From an uncultured Bacteriovoracaceae bacterium (GTDB lineage: Bacteria > Bdellovibrionota > Bacteriovoracia > Bacteriovoracales > Bacteriovoracaceae): DNA of 64,000 nucleotides. Below, in pieces: positions 16,199 through 25,143 of the stretch; within the stretch, counting starts at the first letter, position 1; the number at the start of each line of letters is the position of its first letter. Below the pieces are notes generated by a model. That model was not told where the DNA came from. It searched no databases and saw only the letters and a program-made list of their open reading frames with translations. The stretch covers positions 1 to 64,000 of the forward strand of contig CALIJZ010000006.1 in NCBI GenBank assembly GCA_938017795.1, read 5' to 3'. The position numbers and the translations under genes are program-made.

Positions 16199-19044
16199 TA
16201 GAAAGATTTGCTAATTTTAAAGTTTGCCAAAGAAAAACCTTGCTCTAGTGCAATTTTTTCAATTTCAAAAATCATGTCCTTGGATAACCTGCCAGTATTT
16301 GAAAAGTTCTTCTTATCTGCCATTGTTAGAATAATTGTTTCAGCAAGGCATGCGTGAGTAGTACCTTGCTCCGGTGTAAATGCTGAAGTATCAATTATTT
16401 GTACATCCCCATTATGAAGAGGGAGTTTTGCCATGCCTCCTTGTATATATGAAATATCTGAGCGCAATTCTAAGCTTGCAGGGATTACATTTTGTGGAAC
16501 TCCGACATCAACAACGACTGAGTTCTTCTTGCAAGCACTTGCATCAATAAATGGTTTGGGAGAACTAGTACCAGTAATAACAATATCAGCCTCTTTTAAA
16601 TCAGTTGATTCATTTTTTAGAATAATTGTATTGTTTTCCTCTAATGATTTCACATAAGGAAAAAACTGATCCTTATCTTTTATAAAATCATAATATTTAA
16701 AAGCTTTCTTACAAGAAATATTAAATGGTGATTCTTTTTCACTCTTTATACATTCTAAAAAAAAGATCTTTAATGTTTCTTGATACTTTTTACTTTTATC
16801 AAGATCTGTATGATAAATCATAGTCATCGATTTAATATGATCTGCAATTAAAGATGCTGTCACAGATAAAATGTTACCGGCCATCCCAATGCATGCAACA
16901 TGAGAGTCAGGAAGGCTAATTTTTTTACTTTCTGCTGCCTTTAGAGTTGCTCGAAAAGTAAGAGCTGTAGTGTAAGCATTTCCTGTTGTAATATTCATTC
17001 CTCTGGGATTAAGCATTAGCCCATTACCACTAATGATTGATGTGAATTGTCCAAGACCTATAGTCGTCGCTCCAAGCTCTTTCATGAAGTCAATTCCTCT
17101 TTGGAGCTTATCTACAATTTTATTTTGCTTATTTAGTTTAAAACTTTTTATCATTTCTTTACTTCTCATTGGATGAGTCATGAAGATTAATTCAATTGGT
17201 TCATTTTTTATTGTGTGTAGAGTACCTCTAAAGAGAAGAGTGAAATCTAATATTTCTGAAATTTTTGAAATTTTTTTATCAAAAGTTGAGTCGGAGACAT
17301 GCTTATGACTCTGAATTAAACTTTTTGCATGATTATTATCAATCATATGAACAAAGAACACTGCTTTTCTTAAATTGTTTTTTTCAAGAGAGTAATGAGC
17401 TTTTGGGAACTCAAATGTGTCAATGATTTTGTCACTAGGATAAATATGGCCTAGGAAGTATTCCATTTTTAAAGTATCAAGGGCCTTTAAAAAATTCTCT
17501 AAACCATTTAATAAAAGACTTAAGTCATTTTTGCTAAAATATAAAGATGGCTCTAATCTGAGAGTTCTCGAATTTGAAAGAGAAGGTGCAATTCTTATAT
17601 TTTCGTTATGCAAAAGAGCTGCAGAGTAAAAGTATCCTAAGAAATCAACTTGATCAAAAACCATGAATTCATGACACCGCATCGCACTTTCTCGACTAAA
17701 CTCAATACCAACCATATAACCATTTCCTCTAACATCTTGAATAATATGAGGATACTTTTCTTTTAAGTTGGTTAAAGATTTTCTTAACTCTACTTCTTTA
17801 AAATTATTTTGATCTTCTTCAAGAATATTCAATACTTCTAATGCAATAGAGCTTGAAAGATCATCTTCTGCAAAAGTAGAAGTATGTAAATAATCAAAGC
17901 CTTCAGGATAGCTTTCATGATGACAAGTCATCATTGAAATTTTAGCAACACCACCACCTAGTCCTTTGGAAAAAGTATATATATCTGCTTGAATATTATA
18001 TTTTGAAAGACTTGCAAAGCCAGAGTGGCGATAAAGACCTGCTTGAATTTCATCTGATATAAATAGAATATTAAATTTCTTAGTAAATTGTCGTAAATTT
18101 ATGAGAAAATTTTCACTTAATTCATAGATTCCACCTTCTCCTTGAACCGGTTCAATAATGACACCAGCTATAAGAGAAAACACAATTTTCTCAAGAGCTA
18201 ACTTTGTCTGATCAAAGAAAAGTAAAGAGATGCTATACTCATTATGCAGTTTCTCTAGGTCAGTCGCTGAGTTAATGAAAATTGTTTTTAGAGAGTTACT
18301 TTTACCTACAAAAGGGGCTTTATATTTTTCACTTGAACTTAAAGATAAACTTCCAAGAGTTTTGCCATGGTAACTATTCTCAACCGATAGGAATACCTTG
18401 TTTTTATCTAGTTGCTTCTGATTAAACTGATAAATTAATTCAGGTAGCTCAGAAATCTCATTGGCAGAGAAACCTGTTTCAGTGCAAATTTTTTTAAAAA
18501 AATAATCTTTCTCAGAATTTGAAAAATTTTTAATAAGCTTAGTGAAATAATTCTTTTGAAAAATATTCTTACTTTCAAGGTCATGCTTTAATTGATTACG
18601 ATGCATTAATGAAAGCTTTGTTGCCGCTTCTACTGCTTCAGTTCCTGTATTTAGAATAGTTGAAATATAGGGACCTTTTTTTGTTTCATTTTCTAAAATT
18701 TCACTAACTTTTTTTCCTAATAAAGCAGAATTTTTTCTTAGACTTGCTTGAGTGCAAGAAGGAGATGAATTAGTTAAAGACTCGATTAATGTTGAGTTTA
18801 GCTTTTTGTTTTTATGCCCTAGTAGGTTCGCTCCATATCCTCCAGTCATATCCAAAACTTTGATTTCTTTATCATCTTTATCAAAATATAAATAATCACC
18901 GAAACCAGATTTATAATGAATATCAAGATTTAAAATTCTAAGTAAAGATCCTGTTTTGGGTCGCACATATTTGGAATAGATATCTTTAAGTCTATTTGAG
19001 TTATTATTATTTTTCGTTATAGGGTTAGAACCAATTTCATTCAT
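16198..19044 (-). CDS. Fusion: class III aminotransferase + long-chain acyl-ACP reductase (AAR)-like
   Basis: 948 residues. Residues 40-525 are a class III PLP aminotransferase: SYHGKT (224-229), a PLP-ring aspartate in ISDEIQAG (D331), and the Schiff-base lysine in TFSKGLGGG (K360). Residues 555-948 resemble cyanobacterial long-chain acyl-ACP reductase: GLGQFTSI (663-670), TTGNAYT (686-692), Rossmann loop VACIGMAGNILS (716-727), then VVDVGVPQN and HACLAE. C899 in HACLAE matches the catalytic cysteine context I recall for the Synechococcus enzyme (Cys294). The joint reaction would be acyl thioester to aldehyde to primary amine in one chain. It heads a six-gene operon and is controlled from the shared divergent region. 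The first 35 residues are low-complexity and poorly conserved. Confidence 0.8.
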   Translation of the reverse strand: MNEIGSNPITKNNNNSNRLKDIYSKYVRPKTGSLLRILNLDIHYKSGFGDYLYFDKDDKEIKVLDMTGGYGANLLGHKNKKLNSTLIESLTNSSPSCTQASLRKNSALLGKKVSEILENETKKGPYISTILNTGTEAVEAATKLSLMHRNQLKHDLESKNIFQKNYFTKLIKNFSNSEKDYFFKKICTETGFSANEISELPELIYQFNQKQLDKNKVFLSVENSYHGKTLGSLSLSSSEKYKAPFVGKSNSLKTIFINSATDLEKLHNEYSISLLFFDQTKLALEKIVFSLIAGVIIEPVQGEGGIYELSENFLINLRQFTKKFNILFISDEIQAGLYRHSGFASLSKYNIQADIYTFSKGLGGGVAKISMMTCHHESYPEGFDYLHTSTFAEDDLSSSIALEVLNILEEDQNNFKEVELRKSLTNLKEKYPHIIQDVRGNGYMVGIEFSRESAMRCHEFMVFDQVDFLGYFYSAALLHNENIRIAPSLSNSRTLRLEPSLYFSKNDLSLLLNGLENFLKALDTLKMEYFLGHIYPSDKIIDTFEFPKAHYSLEKNNLRKAVFFVHMIDNNHAKSLIQSHKHVSDSTFDKKISKISEILDFTLLFRGTLHTIKNEPIELIFMTHPMRSKEMIKSFKLNKQNKIVDKLQRGIDFMKELGATTIGLGQFTSIISGNGLMLNPRGMNITTGNAYTTALTFRATLKAAESKKISLPDSHVACIGMAGNILSVTASLIADHIKSMTMIYHTDLDKSKKYQETLKIFFLECIKSEKESPFNISCKKAFKYYDFIKDKDQFFPYVKSLEENNTIILKNESTDLKEADIVITGTSSPKPFIDASACKKNSVVVDVGVPQNVIPASLELRSDISYIQGGMAKLPLHNGDVQIIDTSAFTPEQGTTHACLAETIILTMADKKNFSNTGRLSKDMIFEIEKIALEQGFSLANFKISKSF

Positions 19045-19096
19045 TTATACATATTTCCCATATCTTATGAAAGCTTAGATATTCTATCATTCTAGA

Positions 19097-19102
19097 ACAA
19101 TA
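19097..19102 (-). promoter_or_regulatory. Candidate -10 element of the aminotransferase-reductase operon
   Basis: Read on the minus strand this is TATTGT. It lies exactly where a -10 should be if the FNR-type box centred at 19131.5 acts at -41.5 (start about 19090). No good -35 is seen, as expected for an activator-dependent class II promoter. Confidence 0.4.
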
Positions 19103-19124
19103 GATCAGTAATAATTACAAAAAA

Positions 19125-19138
19125 TTGATATATATCAA
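19125..19138. promoter_or_regulatory. Perfect FNR/Dnr-type operator
   Basis: TTGATATATATCAA fits TTGAT-N4-ATCAA exactly and lies within an 18-bp perfect palindrome (19123-19140). FNR/CRP-family regulators of the FNR recognition class bind this sequence. It sits between two divergent genes, with its centre 97 bp from the start codon of the synthase and 88 bp from that of the fusion enzyme. Confidence 0.65.
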
Positions 19139-19160
19139 TTAAACCTGAGCAAATCGGTCT

Positions 19161-19173
19161 TATTTTATGACGC
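19161..19173 (+). promoter_or_regulatory. Candidate -10 and start site of the alpha-oxoamine synthase gene
   Basis: TATTTT at 19161-19166 occupies positions -12 to -7 if the FNR-type box is centred at -41.5, giving a start near 19173. This is the standard class II FNR promoter geometry. Confidence 0.45.
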
Positions 19174-19227
19174 TCCTAGTTTTTGTGAGGAGAAATGTAG
19201 CGTGATAATATTTCATGGGGAAACATA

Positions 19228-20502
19228 ATGAGTATTGAAAAAATTTCAGAAAATTTTTCTTTAAAAGACGTATATAAATTAAGTCATTTAAACCTTGAAG
19301 ATAGGGCAGATGCTTTTTATAAAATATATTTTAAAACTCAAGAAAAAGGCGAAGTTCTTTATAGACGCCAGATTGTATCTGCTCCAGGCAGAGAAGTGGA
19401 AGTCCTTGATCCAAATACGAATAATACAAAAAAAATGATTATGTTCGGGTCTAATAGTTATCTAGATTTCGGCAATCATCCTTATATTAAAAAAAGAGTA
19501 GAAGAAATTTTAAATGAGTACGGCACCGGGTACGGTGGCCCGCCGTTATTAAATGGTAGCTCTAAAATACATCGTAAACTTGAATTAATGTTAGCTAAGA
19601 TGAAAGGTACTGAAGATTGTTTACTCTATTCAAGTGGCTATCAAGCAAACTTGGGCTGGGCCACAGGACTTATACAAAAAAATGATGAACTTATTTATGA
19701 TTCACTGTCACATGCTAGCCTGTTAGATGCTATAAAAATGTTGAGATCTGATAATATTAAATGTAGCTCATTTAAACATTATGACTTATCAACCCTGGTA
19801 GAGAAACTAGAGGATTGCAAAAAAAGAAATGTGAAACAAGTGTTTGTTTCAACTGAGGGCGTCTTTTCTATGGATGGCCACTTACCACCACTAAAAGAAA
19901 TCTGTGAAATTTGTAAGAAATACGGAGCTTTTTTAATTCTTGATGATGCTCACGGAACAGGTGTAATGGGCAAAAATGGAACAGGGACAATAGAGCATTT
20001 TTCAATTACTGATCCCGTTCCTCTAATTATGGGAACGTTTAGTAAAAGTTTTTCAACAACTGGTGGATTTCTTTGTGGTAGCAAAGAAGTTATTCACTTC
20101 CTAAGATTTTTCTCAAGACCTTATATTTTTTCTGCTCATATGCCTCCTACAGTTCTAGGAACTGTTATAGCTGGGCTGGAGTTAATGGAAAAAGAGCCAG
20201 GCATATTTGATAGATTAAGAAGTAATGTTCAAAAAATTGAAGAAGGACTGAACAAAATTGGGTATAAAGTGAACCATGCATTATCTCCAATTATCCCTAT
20301 CTTGTTTCCAGAACACATTAATATAAGAAATGTATGTAAAGAAATTCATGATGCTGGCATATTTTTAAACTCTATTGAATATCCTGCAGTACCTCTACAT
20401 CTTCAAAGAATTAGAATTAGCGTTATGGCTTCTCATACCGATGAAGACATTTCTAAACTTTTGACAGTTTTAGATCATGTTTATAAAAAATATTTTGCCT
20501 AA
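19228..20502 (+). CDS. Alpha-oxoamine synthase, serine-palmitoyltransferase type
   Basis: 424 residues of a fold I PLP enzyme. The family features are GSNSYLDF (74-81), the GTGYGGPPLLNGSS glycine-rich segment (99-112), the PLP-stacking histidine H162, DDAHGTG (239-245, with D239 and H242), and the Schiff-base lysine K273 in GTFSKSFSTTGG. Family members condense an amino acid with an acyl thioester: serine for SPT, glycine for KBL/ALAS, cysteate for sulfonolipids. The SPT/cysteate branch is the best match by style, but the amino acid cannot be fixed by eye. ATG 19228 follows GGGG at 19217-19220. The gene is monocistronic on its strand and shares its control region with the fusion enzyme. Confidence 0.85.
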   Translation: MSIEKISENFSLKDVYKLSHLNLEDRADAFYKIYFKTQEKGEVLYRRQIVSAPGREVEVLDPNTNNTKKMIMFGSNSYLDFGNHPYIKKRVEEILNEYGTGYGGPPLLNGSSKIHRKLELMLAKMKGTEDCLLYSSGYQANLGWATGLIQKNDELIYDSLSHASLLDAIKMLRSDNIKCSSFKHYDLSTLVEKLEDCKKRNVKQVFVSTEGVFSMDGHLPPLKEICEICKKYGAFLILDDAHGTGVMGKNGTGTIEHFSITDPVPLIMGTFSKSFSTTGGFLCGSKEVIHFLRFFSRPYIFSAHMPPTVLGTVIAGLELMEKEPGIFDRLRSNVQKIEEGLNKIGYKVNHALSPIIPILFPEHINIRNVCKEIHDAGIFLNSIEYPAVPLHLQRIRISVMASHTDEDISKLLTVLDHVYKKYFA

Positions 20503-20514
20503 AAAACTTTTAGC

Positions 20515-21525
20515 TCATTTATAAGTAAAAAATTCTTTGTCGAACAAGCTTTTAAAAAATGAAAATTTAAGATGAGGGTTTTCTCTATTGTCGTATAAGT
20601 AATCAACTATAGAGTGAATATTGAAAGCATTGTTCTTCTCATTAATATTTAAAAATGTATTTTCCCCTTCAATGCAAGTTCCTAAGATGCAAAGCTCCGG
20701 AAATAAGTTCATAATTGAGTCTTTATTATCTTCAGAAAAAGTAATGATATTACTATAATCTCCATGTTCAGTTATAAAAAGATTTAACGGGTGAATTTTA
20801 TTTTCTTTGCAAAATTCAAGTGAGGGATTCGTGAACCAATCTTCTTCATAATCAAGCTGGAATTCTAATTGGTTTACTAGAGATAAGTGATTAAGAGAAG
20901 TTAGAATTCCATCACTGGAATCAATAGAGCAATGAATATAGTCTTTTAAGAGTTCATATTTTTTAAAATCAATTACTTGTTTATAGTCATAAGAAAAAAA
21001 GGATTTATTTTCATTTAAATAATCAAGTGCAAATGCTTGAGCACATCCTGTTTTATTTATAATCGCAACAAGGTCACCATTTTTTGCACCTTTTCTTGTA
21101 ATAGGTTTAGTCTTAGAATTTCCAAAAACAGTTGTAGAAACAATTGTTCGATCAAGATTACTTGTATCTCCTCCAATAAGGAAAACATTATGCTTCTCTA
21201 GGCAATCCAGATATGCCTTTTGAACTATCTTTTTTTGATGATTAGGACCCCATGTTGCACTTTGTAATGCCCACTTAGGAGATACGCAACAAGCAGAGAA
21301 ATCCGAAAGAGCACTAAAGGCGGCAATATATCCAATCATTTCTGAGTCTGTATAAAGCTTAAAAAAGATCTCTTCAGCAAGAGTATCAGTATTGAAGACA
21401 TGATATATATTATCTTCTAGAAGAATTTCGCAGTCAGATTCATTAATGTTGTTTAGCTGAGCTGAAGATCTTTGTCTTGTTGATATAAGAGATTTGACGT
21501 CTAAAATTTCTTTCGAGAGTTTCAT
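20515..21525 (-). CDS. ThiL/PurM-superfamily kinase-like protein
   Basis: 336 residues with the layout of thiamine-monophosphate kinase: NTDTLAEEIFF (residues about 44-54), a SALSDFSA segment, LIGGDTSN, and SIDSSDGILT matching the D-x-SDG-L nucleotide motif. The N-terminal GDD that binds magnesium in ThiL is altered to ESD, and the overall match is loose. No other thiamine gene is near. It may be a real ThiL, or a paralogue that phosphorylates another phospho-alcohol or amine in this locus. It is convergent with the synthase gene and divergent from the sulfotransferase gene. Confidence 0.65.
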   Translation of the reverse strand: MKLSKEILDVKSLISTRQRSSAQLNNINESDCEILLEDNIYHVFNTDTLAEEIFFKLYTDSEMIGYIAAFSALSDFSACCVSPKWALQSATWGPNHQKKIVQKAYLDCLEKHNVFLIGGDTSNLDRTIVSTTVFGNSKTKPITRKGAKNGDLVAIINKTGCAQAFALDYLNENKSFFSYDYKQVIDFKKYELLKDYIHCSIDSSDGILTSLNHLSLVNQLEFQLDYEEDWFTNPSLEFCKENKIHPLNLFITEHGDYSNIITFSEDNKDSIMNLFPELCILGTCIEGENTFLNINEKNNAFNIHSIVDYLYDNRENPHLKFSFFKSLFDKEFFTYK

Positions 21526-21568
21526 AAATTCTATTGTTAAACTATAGCAGTTTTTTTAGGATCGTAAA

Positions 21569-22618
21569 ATGGAAACAAAATATTCAAATTTTATTGCAAA
21601 GCTATTGTTCAAAAAAGAGTTTGAAAATCAATTCTTCGTTCCTAAACCTAAAAATATAATAGAAAAATCATTTTTTAATTTTTTTGAAAAAAACTTTTTT
21701 AAAACTAAGCAATTAGACAATGTAGATAATACTATTTTTGTTTTTGGGCTGCCTCGTTCAGGAACGACGTTATTATATAACCTAATTGCTTATCATCAAG
21801 AATGCTACTACATAACAAACTCAATTAATGCTTATCCAGAAGCACCTCAAACCGTTGATTTTTTGTTGAAAAAATTCAATCTCAATATAGAGGGCGAAAG
21901 ATTTTTTAAAGACTCTATGCTAACTGATTTTCATAGTCCATCTGAGCCACATTGCCTTTGGCCTAAATGGTTTAATCGAACTGTTGAAAACTTACATTGG
22001 CAAGAGCATAGTACAGCTTTTATCGATGAGACTTATCAAATGATAGTAGAGGATATCGCGAAAATTAAATCCTGCTTTGAAAATGAATCAAGACTAGTGA
22101 TTAAATATCCAGTTCTCTTTACTGAGATGGAAGCAGTTGCAACGTATTTTAAAAATCCTAAAATTATTCATATTGTGAGAGACCCAAGAATGGTGGCAAA
22201 CTCTTTATTAAAACTTCATCGATCTTGCAATGAACAATTAGATAAAATAAAACATCCGATGATGGATTCTATTGTCCCTTACCCCAGAGTAGAGGGTTTA
22301 AAAGATTATATTGAAAAATATGGAGTTGATTCCCATGAAACTACAGCAAGAGTCTGGAGCGATTGTATTGAAATTTTTAATAAAAAAAAGAAAATGTTCT
22401 CAAATGTTCTAGAATTAAAATATGAAGATCTTGTAGCGAACCCTGAAGAGACCATGAATAAAGTTTTTAACTTTTGTGAACTTGCTCCAGGAGATTCACC
22501 AAAGTACTTGAAAGAATTCGCCAGCATAGGAAAAGTAAGTCATGTTAATAAATATAATAATTTTGCTGAGATTGAGAAGTTGACTAAAAAAAATGCAAGT
22601 CTATATGGATATTTTTAA
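21569..22618 (+). CDS. PAPS-dependent sulfotransferase family protein
   Basis: 349 residues. The 5'-phosphosulfate loop FGLPRSGTTLL is at residues 59-69, and the 3'-phosphate-binding segment HIVRDPRMVANS near residue 202 contains the expected arginine and serine. This is the Sulfotransfer_3-like layout of bacterial carbohydrate, lipid and small-molecule sulfotransferases. No signal peptide is seen, so it is cytoplasmic. AGGA precedes the ATG. cysD-cysN-cysC, which make its donor PAPS, start 1.6 kb downstream on the same strand. The acceptor is unknown; a hydroxyl on a long-chain base lipid would fit the neighbours. Its stop overlaps the convergent gene by four bases. Confidence 0.85.
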   Translation: METKYSNFIAKLLFKKEFENQFFVPKPKNIIEKSFFNFFEKNFFKTKQLDNVDNTIFVFGLPRSGTTLLYNLIAYHQECYYITNSINAYPEAPQTVDFLLKKFNLNIEGERFFKDSMLTDFHSPSEPHCLWPKWFNRTVENLHWQEHSTAFIDETYQMIVEDIAKIKSCFENESRLVIKYPVLFTEMEAVATYFKNPKIIHIVRDPRMVANSLLKLHRSCNEQLDKIKHPMMDSIVPYPRVEGLKDYIEKYGVDSHETTARVWSDCIEIFNKKKKMFSNVLELKYEDLVANPEETMNKVFNFCELAPGDSPKYLKEFASIGKVSHVNKYNNFAEIEKLTKKNASLYGYF

Positions 22619-23286
22619 AGAGCTGTACAAGTTCCGTTTAATTGCCCTGATGTGTTTTCACTGAAATAATTACGTAAGTTCTCTATCTCTTTTAAACACT
22701 TAGACTTCTCAAACCATATCTTTGATCCTAGTAAATGAAAGCTCTCTTTGAATATATAGTGAAAGATTTGAGCAAAGTTTTTAAGAGCATTATATTTTCC
22801 TTCAACAATAATTTTATTAGCTGAGATAATAGGAAAACCTAAGAAAGAGATATCTTTAGCCTGGCCTTCAATCAGAAAAATGCACTTAGTTGAGTTTCGA
22901 TCTTGGTTGCAAATTACTTCGTCTTTCTTCCATTTCATTGACTTGCCTCCATCAAACTCAAGGGTGTTTAATTTGCACTGTCGACCCCATCTCTTATTGT
23001 CATGTGATTCTGAGCAATCAGACTTCAATGTTGACTTGATAAGATATGTGCTTAGATAAAGATAGATAGAGTTTTTTTCTCTTTTTGTAGCGACAATATT
23101 TTCATTGAAGAAGTTTTGAAGTTCCAAATTATTAAGATTTTCTCGAACCAAACTAAGATTTTTATTTAAGAAATTCATTGTAATTTTAAGTTCATAGGTA
23201 TCGCCTTCTACCTTTAGGTCATAAGAAAAATCTTTAGAGTATAAGATAGGAGAAGTAAGAAAAAAAAGAATTAGAGCATTTTTCAT
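22615..23286 (-). CDS. Secreted protein of unknown function
   Basis: 223 residues with a signal peptide (about residues 1-17, no lipobox cysteine). The mature protein has six or more cysteines, some probably paired, and no motif I recognise. It is convergent with the sulfotransferase and divergent from the desaturase. Its expected periplasmic position suggests a role in handling or sensing an envelope product, but nothing in the sequence proves it. Confidence 0.6.
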   Translation of the reverse strand: MKNALILFFLTSPILYSKDFSYDLKVEGDTYELKITMNFLNKNLSLVRENLNNLELQNFFNENIVATKREKNSIYLYLSTYLIKSTLKSDCSESHDNKRWGRQCKLNTLEFDGGKSMKWKKDEVICNQDRNSTKCIFLIEGQAKDISFLGFPIISANKIIVEGKYNALKNFAQIFHYIFKESFHLLGSKIWFEKSKCLKEIENLRNYFSENTSGQLNGTCTAL

Positions 23287-23352
23287 AAGATTTAGTATAG
23301 TCCTCAGAGCTTATCTTGCAATTATTAAAGAGAAATTTTAGAATTAAAAATA

Positions 23353-24162
23353 ATGAAGTATTCTCATAAGGATTTGATTTTAGTATTCATTGCATTCTTT
23401 CAAATTAGTTTTTTGCTTTTTTGGGCTCAAAAGTTTAAAGATTTTAATGGAGTGGCTAATCTTGTTTCATTTCTTGTAAGCCTATTGCTTTTTTATTTTA
23501 ATCCAATTGTGATTACTCATAACTTTTTACACTGTCCTTTTTTTAAAAATAAGAACTTGAATAAATTATTTTCAATATTAAACACAATGGGAACTGGAAT
23601 TCCGGTAACTCTTTATAAGCATCACCATCTTATTCATCATAAGTATAATAATTCAATGAATGATCCTTCTTCAACGTTATTGTTTGGCAAAAACGGTAAT
23701 CAAGAAGGGTGGATAAGTTATTGTGGTTTATCATTGTTTAGAGATGGAGTATCTGAAGCATTTAAGCACACAGTAAAGAGAAACGAAAATACACAATTAA
23801 TACTTGAATTCATATCAATTACATTTTTTATTGTTATGACTTGTTATATAAATTGGCAGTGGTTTATATTTTGCTATATCCCATTGTTTTATTTTGGATA
23901 TTTTCTTGCTCACTTAGAGAATTACTTTGAACATTTTCATGCAACAGACTTTGATAATAGGTTTGCAAATTCAGTAAGTTATTATCAGCCGCTTTATAAT
24001 AAGCTCATGTTTAACGAAGGGTTTCATCAGGCACATCATATATCACCTCAAGTTCATTGGAGTAAACGACCGTTGATAGATAAAGACAATAAAGATCAAT
24101 TGATCTTAAAGAACTCTTATATTGCTAAGTTTCCACCGCTGTTAGGTTTTTTAGAAAGATAA
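23353..24162 (+). CDS. Membrane fatty-acid desaturase/hydroxylase family
   Basis: 269 residues with the three histidine boxes of the membrane di-iron desaturase family: HNFLH (56-60), HHLIHH (91-96), and HQAHH (225-229), plus HFH near 194. Hydrophobic stretches near residues 8-26, 33-55 and 150-188 fit a multi-helix membrane core. Such enzymes desaturate or hydroxylate acyl or sphingoid chains using O2. Placement between the sulfotransferase and PAPS genes makes a chain-modifying role in the same lipid pathway likely (inference). O2 dependence would fit the FNR-type control seen at 19125. Confidence 0.85.
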   Translation: MKYSHKDLILVFIAFFQISFLLFWAQKFKDFNGVANLVSFLVSLLLFYFNPIVITHNFLHCPFFKNKNLNKLFSILNTMGTGIPVTLYKHHHLIHHKYNNSMNDPSSTLLFGKNGNQEGWISYCGLSLFRDGVSEAFKHTVKRNENTQLILEFISITFFIVMTCYINWQWFIFCYIPLFYFGYFLAHLENYFEHFHATDFDNRFANSVSYYQPLYNKLMFNEGFHQAHHISPQVHWSKRPLIDKDNKDQLILKNSYIAKFPPLLGFLER

Positions 24163-24237
24163 TTTAAGGATCGGTAAGGTTTAGAACATTGATAAAAACC
24201 CTTAATTAAATATACAAAAATTGGTACTCTTTAAAAG

Positions 24238-25143
24238 ATGATTGAAAGAAATAATGATTATTTAAAAGCTCTTGAGGCAGAATCTGTATATATTCTCAGA
24301 GAGGCAATGTCTGAGTTTAATAATTCCTATCTTCTTTTCTCAGGAGGGAAAGATTCTATAGTTTTGGCCCACCTTGCCAAGAAAGCTTTCTGGCCATCTA
24401 AAATACCATTTAAATTTCTACACATTGATACAGGTCATAATTTTAAAGAAACGATAATATTCAGAGATCAATTTATAGAAAAAATGGGTGTCGATTTATT
24501 GGTTAAATATGTTGAAGATAGTGTGAAAGAAGGGATTGCTTCCGAGGAAAAGGGAGTCATACCGAGTAGAAATGCAATACAAAGTGTAACCCTGATGAGT
24601 GCTATAGATAATTTAAGTATTGATTGTTGTATTGCTGGAGCGAGAAGAGATGAAGAAAAATCAAGAGCAAAAGAACGTTTTTTTTCTCATCGAGATGAAT
24701 TTGGGAGCTGGCTACCTAAAAATCAAAGACCTGAGTTGTGGAATATATTTAGTGGTAAAAAATTTGAAAATGAACACTTTAGAGTCTTTCCTTTAAGTAA
24801 CTGGACGGAATTAGATATATGGAATTATATCTCGCAAGAAGAAATAACAGTTCCTTCATTATATTTTAGTCATGAACGTGAAGTGTTTGAGTATAATGGA
24901 ATTTTTCTTGCAACCAATGAATTTGTAGACTCTTCTCAATTTAACTGTTTAAAAAAGTTTGTACGCTTTAGAACAATCGGGGATATGACTTGTACAGGAG
25001 CAGTTGAAAGCAAGGGAGTAAAGACCGTGACTGATGTTATCGAGGATCTGAAGGAAACAAGAATCTCTGAAAGAGGGAGTAGGGGAGATGATCTAAGAAG
25101 TGATACTGCCATGGAAGATCGAAAACGTGTTGGGTATTTTTAA
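24238..25143 (+). CDS. cysD: Sulfate adenylyltransferase small subunit
   Basis: 301 residues, the usual CysD length. The PP-loop FSGGKDS is at residues 37-43, followed by HIDTGHNF, AGARRDEEKSRAKER and the C-terminal FRTIGDMTCTGAVES, all hallmarks of CysD. With CysN it makes adenosine 5'-phosphosulfate from ATP and sulfate. It is the first of three tightly packed genes (cysD-cysN-cysC); its stop overlaps the cysN start. No cysH, cysI or cysJ lies in the window, so here the APS goes to CysC and PAPS. Confidence 0.95.
   Translation: MIERNNDYLKALEAESVYILREAMSEFNNSYLLFSGGKDSIVLAHLAKKAFWPSKIPFKFLHIDTGHNFKETIIFRDQFIEKMGVDLLVKYVEDSVKEGIASEEKGVIPSRNAIQSVTLMSAIDNLSIDCCIAGARRDEEKSRAKERFFSHRDEFGSWLPKNQRPELWNIFSGKKFENEHFRVFPLSNWTELDIWNYISQEEITVPSLYFSHEREVFEYNGIFLATNEFVDSSQFNCLKKFVRFRTIGDMTCTGAVESKGVKTVTDVIEDLKETRISERGSRGDDLRSDTAMEDRKRVGYF

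Noticed and set aside
11261-19044. Phosphonate pathway for the sphingophosphonolipids reported in this group
   Set aside because: No PEP mutase or phosphonopyruvate decarboxylase motif is seen. The phosphate enzymes found are of other families.
19195-19200. Minimal ATG-TAG start-stop after GAGGAG
   Set aside because: The spacing to GAGGAG is only two bases, too short for good initiation. It is more likely chance in the leader of the synthase gene.
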